DNA of 6,166 bases from positions 1 through 6,166 of the forward strand of contig QMLK01000069.1 in the NCBI GenBank assembly GCA_003646705.1. Reading direction: 5' to 3'. A model generated the notes under the pieces. That model did no database searches. It was not told where the DNA came from and saw only the letters and a list, made by a program, of their open reading frames with translations. Within the stretch, counting starts at the first letter, position 1, and every line of letters begins with the position of its first letter. Positions 1-5,860 of this stretch are shown piece after piece. The DNA comes from Deltaproteobacteria bacterium. Its GTDB lineage: Bacteria > Desulfobacterota > B13-G15. Position numbers and translations under genes: made by a program.

Positions 1-81
1 CCCTACCTCGAGGCGGCAGCAGAGCTCGGCCTTGGACAGCTCGACCCCAAGGGGGTGAAGGTCCTGGAGGTCAAGACCTGA
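1..81 (+). CDS. C-terminal end of an upstream protein (possibly RlpA/double-psi beta-barrel-like)
   Basis: An open frame enters from the left edge and runs 26 codons to a TGA at 79-81. The visible tail contains AAAELGLGQLDPKGVKVLEV. The pattern of an alanine-rich helix, 'LG(L)', a glycine-valine turn and a final alternating V-x-V strand resembles the end of RlpA-type double-psi beta-barrel (septal lytic transglycosylase) domains. That match comes from memory of the family on a very short stretch, so the function is tentative. The stop codon is followed immediately by the ATG of the PAP2 gene, so the two are probably co-transcribed and translationally coupled. The codon use matches the rest of the window. 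Confidence 0.6.
   Translation, partial: PYLEAAAELGLGQLDPKGVKVLEVKT
66..70 (+). promoter_or_regulatory. Ribosome binding site for the PAP2 phosphatase gene
   Basis: GGAGG lies 11 bases before the ATG at 82, inside the last codons of the upstream gene. The spacing is a little long. It supports the ATG at 82 as start, directly after the upstream TGA. Confidence 0.55.
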
Positions 82-663
82 ATGCAGTGGCTCATAGAGC
101 TGGACAAGGCCGCCTTCCTTTGGCTCAACAACTGCCTGGCCTCCGATCCCCTCGACCCCCTCTTCCACCTGTGGAGCTATCTGGGCAATGGCGGGGTCGC
201 CCTGGCCATGGTGGCAGCCGGGGCCCTGGTTCTCAAGAGGCCTAAGTTCCTCAAGGACCACCTCCCTTGGATCGCCCTCGGGGCGCTGCTCGGGGGGCTG
301 ATGGTCCACCTGCTCAAGGACCTGGTGGGTAGGGACAGACCGGTGGAGGGGTTCGCCCCCCTGATACAGGCGGGCAAGGTGCAGCTGCACCTCGTAGGGA
401 CGATCCTCTCCCGGGGTTCCTTCCCCTCGGGCCACGCCCAGGTGGCCTTCACCGTCGCCACCTACCTCTCCCTGCTGCTTCGCCGATGGAGCCCGTTGCT
501 GTTGCTGCTGGCCTTGGGGGTGGCCCTGTCGAGGATCTACATGGGGGTCCATTACCCCCTGGATGTGATCGTGGGTGGGGCCTTGGGGGCGATCAGCGCT
601 TGGTTGCTCTTCAGGATCAGGGGGATGGTCCTCGCCCGATGGCGGAGGGGTCAGTCCCTGTAG
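82..663 (+). CDS. PAP2-family membrane phosphatase
   Basis: A 193-residue integral membrane protein of the type 2 phosphatidic acid phosphatase superfamily. All three catalytic motifs are present: K79-x6-R86-P87, P115-S116-G117-H118, and S150-R151-x5-H157-x3-D161. In this family H157 is the nucleophile that takes the phosphate, H118 is the general acid, and D161 orients H157. Hydrophobic segments near residues 33-51, 61-77, 119-133, 138-150 and 161-178 suggest five or six membrane helices. Bacterial members hydrolyse phosphatidylglycerophosphate, phosphatidic acid or undecaprenyl pyrophosphate at the membrane. The sequence does not say which, although length and layout fit the small PgpB/BcrC-like group. 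The ATG at 82 follows the upstream stop with no gap. The 3' end overlaps the convergent nadD gene by 13 bp. The basic tail (RWRRG) is probably cytoplasmic. The family call is secure and the substrate unknown. Confidence 0.93.
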   Translation: MQWLIELDKAAFLWLNNCLASDPLDPLFHLWSYLGNGGVALAMVAAGALVLKRPKFLKDHLPWIALGALLGGLMVHLLKDLVGRDRPVEGFAPLIQAGKVQLHLVGTILSRGSFPSGHAQVAFTVATYLSLLLRRWSPLLLLLALGVALSRIYMGVHYPLDVIVGGALGAISAWLLFRIRGMVLARWRRGQSL

Positions 664-1301
664 AGGCCGTGTCTCAGGATGTATTCCTCCACCCTCTGGG
701 GCACCAGGTAGCGGATCGATCTGCCCCGCTTCACCGCCTCCCTCACCTGGGTGGAGGAGACCCCGATGGGGGTGACCGGTAGGAACTGCACCTTGGTCCC
801 TGAGGGGTGAAGGTAGAGCCCCTCTTTGGCCCTTCGATAGCCCAAGGCCTCGATCACCTTGAGGCCCTCTTCCGCCTCCCGGCGCCTCATCACGGCGAAG
901 TTCGAGAGGCTGAGGAGCCTCCGGTAGTCCTTCCAGGTCTCTATCTCCGAGAAGGCGTCGGCCCCCAAGATGAAGAAGATCTCCGCCTCGGGCATGGCCT
1001 CCCGGAAGTGGGCCACCGTCTCCACCGAATAAGAGGGCCCGTCCTTCTTGAGCTCTACATCCGAGGGCTCAAAGCGGGGGTTCCCCTCCAGGGCCATCCT
1101 CAGCATCTCCCAGCGATGCCCTTCAGAGGCGTGGGCCCGTCCCCCCTTGTGGGGGGGGTGGGCCGCCAGGACGAACAGCACCCTCTCAAGCCCCAGGGCC
1201 TCGGCCACCTCCTCGGCTGACCTCAGGTGACCTATGTGGACGGGGTCGAAGGTGCCCCCGAAGAGCCCTATCCTACGAGGTCCTGATTTGGCCGTCCCCA
1301 T
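651..1301 (-). CDS. nadD: Nicotinate-mononucleotide adenylyltransferase
   Basis: NadD transfers AMP from ATP to nicotinate mononucleotide, making deamido-NAD in the cytoplasm, and is essential in most bacteria. The 216-residue product has the expected nucleotidyltransferase features: [11 protein letters not shown] at 15-25 with the (H/T)xGH signature at H22 and H25, the substrate-loop PPHK at 49-52, ILGADAF at 111-117, and the ATP-binding VSSTQVR at 181-187 (the ISSTxxR motif). VP..V..YI near 200-208 is also typical. Length matches the family (about 190-220). I chose the ATG at 1301 because it places the first strand (IGLFGG) near the N-terminus. An in-frame TTG at 1334 would add only a low-complexity serine/proline stretch. 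The gene starts 29 bp inside the end of proA and has no clear Shine-Dalgarno, so it is probably translated by coupling. Its TGA overlaps the end of the convergent PAP2 gene. A proA-nadD order is familiar from several Deltaproteobacteria, where rsfS usually follows; rsfS is absent here. Confidence 0.95.
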   Translation of the reverse strand: MGTAKSGPRRIGLFGGTFDPVHIGHLRSAEEVAEALGLERVLFVLAAHPPHKGGRAHASEGHRWEMLRMALEGNPRFEPSDVELKKDGPSYSVETVAHFREAMPEAEIFFILGADAFSEIETWKDYRRLLSLSNFAVMRRREAEEGLKVIEALGYRRAKEGLYLHPSGTKVQFLPVTPIGVSSTQVREAVKRGRSIRYLVPQRVEEYILRHGLYRD

Positions 1302-2532
1302 AGACGATGAACTTGGTGGTGGTGAGGTCCTCAACCCCCATGGGGCCGAAGGCGTGCAGTTTCGTGGTGCTTATGCCGATCTCGGCCCCGAGGCCGAATT
1401 GGTAGCCGTCGCTGAAGCGGGTGGAGGCGTTGACCAGCACGGTCGATGAGTCCACCTCCCGGAGGAAACGCTGGGCGTTGCGGTAATCCGAGGTGATGAT
1501 GGCCTCGGTGTGCTTGGACCCGTACTTCAGGATGTGCCCTATGGCCTCCTCTATCCCCTCCACTACCCTTACGGCCAGGATCAGGTCCAGGTACTCGGCG
1601 TACCAGTCCTCCTCGGTGGCCTCCTTGATCCCGGGGACCAGCTCCCTCGTCCTCGGGCATCCCCTCAGCTCCACCCCGGCGGACCGGAAGCGCTCGGCCA
1701 TGGGGGGGAGGAACTTCGGGGCTATCTCCCGGTGTACGAGCAGGGTCTCCATGGCGTTACAGACCCCCGGCCGCTGGACCTTGGCGTTGAAGCAGATCTC
1801 CAGGGCCATCTCAAGCTCCGCGGAGGCATCCACGAAGATGTGGCAGACCCCCTTGTAGTGCTTGATCACGGGGATGCGGGACCGCTCCACCACGAACTTG
1901 ATGAGCCCCTCGCCCCCGCGGGGGATGATCACGTCGATGTACTCCTCCAGCTTCAACATCTCCTCCACGGCCCGCCGATCGGTGAAGGGGACCACCTGGA
2001 CCGCCTCCGAAGGGACCCCAGCGGCTTCCATGGCCTCTTGCAGTACCTTGGCGATGGCCAGGTTGGAGTTTATGGCCTCCGAGCCCCCCCTGAGGATCAC
2101 GGCGTTTCCCGCCTTCAGGCACAGGGCGGCGGCGTCCGCCGTGACGTTGGGCCTGGACTCGTAGATCACCCCGATGACCCCGAGGGGGATCCTCATCTTG
2201 CCCACCAGCAGCCCGTTGGGCCGTCGCCACATCTTGACCACCTGTCCCACCGGGTCGGGCAAGGCCGCGATCTCCCTCAGCCCCTGGGCCATGCCCTCGA
2301 TCACCGCCTCCGAAAGGGTCAATCGGTCGATCATCGCCGCCGAGAGGCCCTTCTTCTGGGCGTACTCGAGGTCCTTTTCGTTTTCGGCCATGAGGAAGGC
2401 CTTCTCCCGCAGGAGCCCTTCGGCCATCCTCAGCAGGGCATCGTCCTTGACCCGCGAGGAGAGGGCTGCGAGGCGGGGGGACGCCTCCTTGGCGGCACGG
2501 GCTATCCTCAAGACCTCCTCCCTGAGATCCAT
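1273..2532 (-). CDS. proA: Glutamate-5-semialdehyde dehydrogenase (gamma-glutamyl phosphate reductase)
   Basis: ProA reduces gamma-glutamyl phosphate with NADPH to glutamate-5-semialdehyde, the second step of proline synthesis, in the cytoplasm. The 419-residue product is the usual length (about 417). It has an aldehyde dehydrogenase fold: an N-terminal helical region (1-110), [16 protein letters not shown] at about 116-131, an ILRGGSEA loop near 146-153, the PRGGEGLI loop near 204-211, and the catalytic cysteine C258 in [13 protein letters not shown]. The frame is open 45 codons further upstream, but the ATG at 2532 is clearly the start: GGAGGAGG sits six bases before it, and [18 protein letters not shown] matches how ProA proteins begin. 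An extended -10 promoter lies just upstream. It is first in a two-gene unit with nadD, overlapping by 29 bp. No proB (glutamate 5-kinase) is in the window. No key residue is missing. Confidence 0.97.
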   Translation of the reverse strand: MDLREEVLRIARAAKEASPRLAALSSRVKDDALLRMAEGLLREKAFLMAENEKDLEYAQKKGLSAAMIDRLTLSEAVIEGMAQGLREIAALPDPVGQVVKMWRRPNGLLVGKMRIPLGVIGVIYESRPNVTADAAALCLKAGNAVILRGGSEAINSNLAIAKVLQEAMEAAGVPSEAVQVVPFTDRRAVEEMLKLEEYIDVIIPRGGEGLIKFVVERSRIPVIKHYKGVCHIFVDASAELEMALEICFNAKVQRPGVCNAMETLLVHREIAPKFLPPMAERFRSAGVELRGCPRTRELVPGIKEATEEDWYAEYLDLILAVRVVEGIEEAIGHILKYGSKHTEAIITSDYRNAQRFLREVDSSTVLVNASTRFSDGYQFGLGAEIGISTTKLHAFGPMGVEDLTTTKFIVYGDGQIRTS

Positions 2533-2538
2533 GGGCGA

Positions 2539-2546
2539 CCTCCTCC
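2539..2546 (-). promoter_or_regulatory. Strong ribosome binding site of proA
   Basis: On the minus strand GGAGGAGG precedes the ATG at 2532 with six bases between. This near-perfect Shine-Dalgarno decides the proA start against the 45-codon longer open frame. Confidence 0.85.
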
Positions 2547-2560
2547 ACAGGCTTGAGGGG

Positions 2561-2590
2561 AAGATATCACGCCGCCAGAGGTTTTGACAA
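2561..2590 (-). promoter_or_regulatory. Candidate sigma-70 promoter of proA-nadD (extended -10)
   Basis: Reading the minus strand, TTGTCA (2590-2585, five of six consensus bases) is followed after 18 bases by TATCTT (2566-2561, four of six). A TG-A just before it gives a TGn extended -10. Transcription would begin near 2554 and leave a leader of about 22 bases carrying the ribosome binding site. Position, AT-richness in otherwise GC-rich DNA, and distance to the start codon all fit. It is seen in sequence only and not tested. Confidence 0.55.
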
Positions 2591-2612
2591 GGAAGGTGCC
2601 CGGGTGTAAGAA
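2584..2612 (+). promoter_or_regulatory. Weak candidate promoter for the four-gene operon
   Basis: A perfect TTGACA (2584-2589) is followed after 17 bases by TAAGAA (2607-2612), which matches the -10 consensus at only three of six positions. A start near 2619 would fall on the GTG at 2620, giving a leaderless or nearly leaderless message. The -35 overlaps that of the divergent proA promoter (TTGACAA on this strand is TTGTCAA on the other). The -10 is poor, so the real promoter could lie elsewhere. Confidence 0.3.
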
Positions 2613-2619
2613 AGACGGG

Positions 2620-3447
2620 GTGATAGACTTTCACACCCATATCTTTTCGCCCTATGCCAGGGACCACCGGGAGGAGCTGGCCGAGCGGGATCGCACCTTC
2701 GGGTCCATCTACGCCGACCCCAAGGCGAGGATGGCCGGGATGGAGGAGTTAATCGGGATGATGGATGAGGAGGGGCTGGAACGGGCCGTGGTGTGCGGCT
2801 TCCCCTGGGAGGAGGTGGAGGACTGCCGCAGGGAGAATGACTACCTGCTCGAGTCAGCGGCCCGTTACCCGCAGAGGCTCATCCCCTTCGTAACCTTCCC
2901 CTTCAGCCCCGAAGGGCTGCGGGAGCTCGAGCGCTGCTTGAGAGGGGGTGCCCGAGGGGCCGGGGAGCTGGCCCCGGGGACCTACGGCCAGGAGCCCCTC
3001 CCCTCCGATCTCCTCAGGGAGGTCTTCCAGGCCATAAGGGAGGCCGGGATCGTGGCCCTGGTACACGTCAACGAACCGGTGGGACATCCCTATCCCGGCA
3101 AGGGCGGGCTGGGGCTTAAGGAGGTGGAGAGGCTGGTGGAGGCCGCCCAGGGGGTGAAGCTGGTCCTGGGACACCTCGGGGGAGGTCTTCTCTTCTACGA
3201 ACTCATGCCCGAGGTGGCCGCCCTCTGCAAGGACGTCCGTTACGACACGGCGGCCCTCCCCCTCCTTTACGATCACCGGGTCTGGAGGGTCGCCCAGGAG
3301 GTGGCGGGAGAGAAGCTGCTCTTCGGCTCGGACTTCCCATTGCTCGGGCCTCGGCGGTACCTCAAAGGGATGGAGGAGGCCGGCCTCGATCGCCTCCAGA
3401 TGGAGGCCATCTTGGAGGGGAACGCCAGGAGGCTTTTGGGATGTTGA
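2620..3447 (+). CDS. Metal-dependent amidohydrolase (Amidohydro_2 family, TIM barrel)
   Basis: A 275-residue cytoplasmic TIM-barrel protein of the Amidohydro_2 type, the group that includes ACMSD and gamma-resorcylate decarboxylase along with many hydrolases of unknown substrate. Numbering from the GTG at 2620, visible metal ligands are H5 and H7 in DFHTH, H149 in LVHVNEP, H185 in LGHLGG and D238 in FGSDFP. The closing helix LEGNARRLL is also typical. No carboxylated-lysine motif is obvious, consistent with a mononuclear zinc site. Start choice: GTG 2620 puts the HxH motif at the very N-terminus as usual. TTG 2584 or GTG 2596 would add up to 12 residues (287 in total). None has a good Shine-Dalgarno. 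It is the first gene of a four-gene operon and its stop overlaps the next ATG by 7 bp. The family is secure. Hydrolase versus decarboxylase activity, and the substrate, cannot be read from sequence. Confidence 0.88.
   Translation: MIDFHTHIFSPYARDHREELAERDRTFGSIYADPKARMAGMEELIGMMDEEGLERAVVCGFPWEEVEDCRRENDYLLESAARYPQRLIPFVTFPFSPEGLRELERCLRGGARGAGELAPGTYGQEPLPSDLLREVFQAIREAGIVALVHVNEPVGHPYPGKGGLGLKEVERLVEAAQGVKLVLGHLGGGLLFYELMPEVAALCKDVRYDTAALPLLYDHRVWRVAQEVAGEKLLFGSDFPLLGPRRYLKGMEEAGLDRLQMEAILEGNARRLLGC
3427..3432 (+). promoter_or_regulatory. Ribosome binding site of the radical SAM gene
   Basis: AGGAGG lies eight bases before the ATG at 3441, within the last codons of the amidohydrolase gene. 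It confirms that ATG, and hence the twin-arginine N-terminus, as the true start. Confidence 0.8.
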
Positions 3448-4568
3448 CGCGCAGGGATTTCCTGAGGGTCGCTGCCAAGGGGGCCCTATGTCTCTCCTTC
3501 CTTCCGCTTTTGCCCCGTCGGTCCTCCGCACAGGACCTCGGTTGGACCTCCCCCATCAGGTCCCCCTATTACATCCCCCTGGAGGGCGAGGCCGTCCAAT
3601 GTACCCTCTGTCCCAGGGGCTGTGTGCTGGAGCACGGCGAGCGGGGCCATTGCGAGGTGCGGGAGAACCGCCACGGAGAGCTCTGGACCTTGGCTTACGC
3701 CAACCCCTGTGCCCTTCACATAGACCCCATCGAGAAGAAGCCCTTCTTCCACGTCCTGCCGGGGGCCGACTGCCTCTCCTACGCTACGGCCGGCTGCAAC
3801 TTCGACTGCCTCTTCTGCCAGAACTGGCAGATCTCCCAGACCTCCCCTGATAAGACCCGCAACCTCCGCGTCTCCCCCGAGAAGATGGTCTCCCTGGCCA
3901 AGGGCTATCGCTGCCCCGCCATAGCCGCCACCTACACCGAGCCCACCGTCTTCTTCGAGTACAACCTCGAGGTGGCACGCATAGCAAAGGACCAAGGTGT
4001 CCTCTTCACCTTCCACTCCAACGGCTTCATCAACCCCGAGCCCCTCCAGGCCCTGCTCCCCTATTTGGGGGCTGCCTGTGTGGACCTCAAGGCCTTCAGC
4101 AGTTCCTTCTATCGCCGGATGAGCAACGGGGAGCTCGAGCCGGTGCTCGAGACGCTCAAGGCCATCCACGGCAGGGGGGTCCACCTCGAGGTGGTGAACC
4201 TGGTCATCCCCAAGGAGAACGACGACCCCGGGATGATCCGCGATATGTGCTCCTGGATAAAGGAGGAGCTGGCCCCGTGGGTTCCCCTGCACTTCAGCCG
4301 CTTCTTCCCCATGTACAAGTTGCGCTCCCTGCCCCCGACCCCCGTCAGGACCCTGGAGAGGGCCAGGGAGATCGCCCTGGAGGTCGGGCTCCAGTACGTC
4401 TACCTCGGGAACGTCCCAGGCCACCCTGCCGAGAACACCCACTGCCCTCGCTGTGGCGAGTTGTTGATCCAGAGGAGGGGGTTCTTCGTCCTGGAGAACA
4501 GGCTTCGGGGGGGATCGTGCCCCCGTTGCGGGAAGCGGATAGAAGGGGTATGGGGGATGCCTTCTTAA
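3441..4568 (+). CDS. AmrS-like radical SAM enzyme with Tat signal peptide
   Basis: A 375-residue radical SAM protein of the AmmeMemoRadiSam (AmrS, PflA-related) type. The CxxxCxxC cluster motif is C119-NFD-C123-LF-C126 in AGCNFDCLFCQNW, which would bind a [4Fe-4S] cluster and S-adenosylmethionine. Before it is the family's cysteine cluster C54-x2-C57-x3-C61 plus C71 (CTLCPRGC...GHC) and the DPIEKKPFFHVLPG segment. After it come YTEPTVFFEY (165-174) and the NVPGH-x-AEN turn (324-332). The C-terminus has two CPRC knuckles (335-338, 360-363), as in a zinc ribbon or rubredoxin-like site. Unusually, the first 30 residues look like a Tat signal: TRRDFLR (3-9), a hydrophobic stretch to residue 24, and SSA before Q31 as a cleavage site. 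The start is fixed by a good ribosome binding site, so this is not a misplaced start. The gene overlaps the amidohydrolase by 7 bp and the MBL gene by 19 bp. The family's reaction is unknown to me. AmrA and AmrB partners are not in the window. Confidence 0.9.
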   Translation: MLTRRDFLRVAAKGALCLSFLPLLPRRSSAQDLGWTSPIRSPYYIPLEGEAVQCTLCPRGCVLEHGERGHCEVRENRHGELWTLAYANPCALHIDPIEKKPFFHVLPGADCLSYATAGCNFDCLFCQNWQISQTSPDKTRNLRVSPEKMVSLAKGYRCPAIAATYTEPTVFFEYNLEVARIAKDQGVLFTFHSNGFINPEPLQALLPYLGAACVDLKAFSSSFYRRMSNGELEPVLETLKAIHGRGVHLEVVNLVIPKENDDPGMIRDMCSWIKEELAPWVPLHFSRFFPMYKLRSLPPTPVRTLERAREIALEVGLQYVYLGNVPGHPAENTHCPRCGELLIQRRGFFVLENRLRGGSCPRCGKRIEGVWGMPS

Positions 4569-5308
4569 AGTTCCTGGGTACCGCCGGGGCTCGCGTGGTG
4601 GTCTTCAAGCAGTTGCGGGCCTCAGGGGGGCTGTGGCTTGAGCTGAACGGCACCCGGCTCCACATTGACCCCGGTCCGGGCGCTCTGGTGAGGGCCCTCT
4701 CCTCGAGGCCGAAGCTCGATCCGGCGAAACTCGACGCCTTGCTCCTCACCCACAGACATCTGGACCACTCGGCCGACATCAACGTGATGATCGAGGCCAT
4801 GACCGAGGGGGGGAGGCGCAAGGGCGGGGTGCTCTTCGCCCCCGCGGACGCCCTGGACGAGGACCCGGTGGTCCTCAACTACGTGAGGGGGTACCTGGGG
4901 AAGGTGGAGGTCCTCGAGGAGGGCAAGAGCTACCGCGTCGGCGGGATCACCTTTTCGACCCCCCTGAGGCACAGACACTCGGTGGAGACCTACGGCCTGA
5001 TCGTGGAGGGACGGATCGCCCTCATCTCTGACACCCTCTTCTTCCCAGACCTGATAGAGGCCTACAGGGGGGTGGAGGTCCTGGTGATAAACGTGGTCAG
5101 GGCCGGGGAGCGGGACGAGCGGATAGAACACCTCACCTTGGGGGACGCCAGGGAGCTCATCAAGGGGATAAGGCCCAAGAGGGCGATCCTCACTCACTTC
5201 GGGATGACCGTCCTTCGAGCTAAGCCCTGGGAGGTGGCCGAGGGCCTTTCGAGGGAGACAGGCTGCGAGGTCATCGCCGCCAGGGACGGCATGACCCTGG
5301 AGCTTTAG
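4550..5308 (+). CDS. Metallo-beta-lactamase-fold hydrolase
   Basis: A 252-residue MBL-fold protein. The metal-binding signature HxHxDH is T67-H68-R-H70-L-D72-H73. Further ligand candidates are H141 or H143 in LRHRHS, the bridging aspartate D161 in LISDT, and H216 in LTHFGM. This is the complete set expected for a binuclear zinc (or iron/manganese) site, and the layout resembles PhnP/RNase Z-like phosphodiesterase-type members more than true beta-lactamases. No signal peptide is visible, so it should be cytoplasmic. The frame is open far upstream inside the radical SAM gene, but the N-terminal FLGTAGARVVVF strand-turn is a normal MBL beginning, so the ATG at 4550 is chosen. AGAAGGGG just before it is a ribosome binding site with short spacing, and GTG 4517 is a less likely alternative. 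It overlaps the radical SAM gene by 19 bp, suggesting translational coupling. The substrate is unknown. Confidence 0.88.
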   Translation: MGDAFLKFLGTAGARVVVFKQLRASGGLWLELNGTRLHIDPGPGALVRALSSRPKLDPAKLDALLLTHRHLDHSADINVMIEAMTEGGRRKGGVLFAPADALDEDPVVLNYVRGYLGKVEVLEEGKSYRVGGITFSTPLRHRHSVETYGLIVEGRIALISDTLFFPDLIEAYRGVEVLVINVVRAGERDERIEHLTLGDARELIKGIRPKRAILTHFGMTVLRAKPWEVAEGLSRETGCEVIAARDGMTLEL

Positions 5309-5314
5309 GCCCCG

Positions 5315-5857
5315 ATGCATCAAAAGGGGATGTCCAAGACGACCTCTAACCTGTCCTTCAGGTTGATGGCCCTCTCCTTCAAGCTGAGGGACTGGGTCCT
5401 GCCGCGGCGGAGGATCCTGAGGGAGGTCGGGATAAGACGGGGGGACAGGGTGCTCGACTACGGCTGTGGCCCCGGCAGCTACATCGGCCCCTTGGCGGAG
5501 CTGGTGGGGGAGGAGGGGAGGATATACGCCCTGGACCTCCACCCCCTGGCCCTCCAGATGGTGCAAAGGATCGCCCTCCGCAAGGGCCTGAAGAACGTGG
5601 AGACCATCCCCTCGGACTGCAAGACCGGACTGCCAGGGGAGAGCATCGACGTGGTCCTCCTCTACGACGTCCTCCACGAGCTCAGCTCCAGGGACGATGT
5701 CCTGAGGGAACTGCACAGGGCCCTGAAGCCCCAGGGGGTCCTGTCCGTGATGGACCATCACATGAAGGAGGGGGAGGTCGTCTCTGCGGTCACAGGAGGT
5801 GGCCTCTTTCGGCTCTTGAAGAAGGGCAAAAGGACGCTCAACTTCTGCAAGGCCTGA
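5315..5857 (+). CDS. Class I SAM-dependent methyltransferase
   Basis: A 180-residue cytoplasmic methyltransferase with a Rossmann-like fold (Methyltransf_11/25 type). Motif I is VLDYGCGPGSY (47-57), which binds S-adenosylmethionine. D74 in YALDLHP ends strand 2 and should hold the ribose hydroxyls. S100-D101 lies at the adenine pocket. IDVVLLYDVLHEL (111-123) is strand 4 and its following helix, and LKPQGVLSVMDHHM (137-150) is strand 5. The short N-terminal cap (1-45) and the NF-C-K ending resemble small UbiE/ArsM-like proteins of unknown substrate. The start could be ATG 5315 or ATG 5330; neither has an ideal ribosome binding site, and 5315 is kept because AGG at 5307-5309 is better spaced. 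It is the last gene of the four-gene operon, six bases after the MBL stop. It ends three bases before the convergent helicase gene. The fold is certain and the acceptor unknown. Confidence 0.87.
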   Translation: MHQKGMSKTTSNLSFRLMALSFKLRDWVLPRRRILREVGIRRGDRVLDYGCGPGSYIGPLAELVGEEGRIYALDLHPLALQMVQRIALRKGLKNVETIPSDCKTGLPGESIDVVLLYDVLHELSSRDDVLRELHRALKPQGVLSVMDHHMKEGEVVSAVTGGGLFRLLKKGKRTLNFCKA

Positions 5858-5860
5858 AGG

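Noticed and set aside
640..720. Possible terminator between PAP2 and nadD
   Set aside because: Only three- to four-base stems such as AGGG/CCCT were found and no T-run follows on either strand.
1330..1345. CCCCATGGGG palindrome as an operator
   Set aside because: It encodes the conserved FGPMGVEDL segment of ProA, lies within a gene, and is not repeated elsewhere in the window.
1510..2556. Long plus-strand open frame (348 codons) antisense to proA
   Set aside because: Its product is rich in G, L, H, P and D without recognisable motifs, as expected from the complementary frame of a GC-rich gene. ProA on the minus strand is unmistakable.
2533..2667. 45-codon N-terminal extension of proA
   Set aside because: The extension runs through the divergent promoter region into the amidohydrolase gene, does not resemble ProA, and the ATG at 2532 has a near-perfect ribosome binding site.
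3441..3530. Lipoprotein signal on the radical SAM protein (C17)
   Set aside because: The residues before C17 (G-A-L) do not form a lipobox. The segment fits a Tat signal with cleavage near A30 better.
3486..4442. Minus-strand open frame (318 codons) opposite the radical SAM gene
   Set aside because: It is a low-information G/L/V/E-rich translation with no motif, opposite a gene with full family signatures.
4247..4549. Upstream extension of the MBL frame inside the radical SAM gene
   Set aside because: The extra residues are a shadow of the radical SAM reading frame, and the MBL fold starts normally at the ATG at 4550.
4622..5761. Minus-strand open frame (379 codons) across the MBL and methyltransferase genes
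   Set aside because: It spans two clearly recognised plus-strand genes and shows no domain. It is open because of the high G+C at third codon positions.
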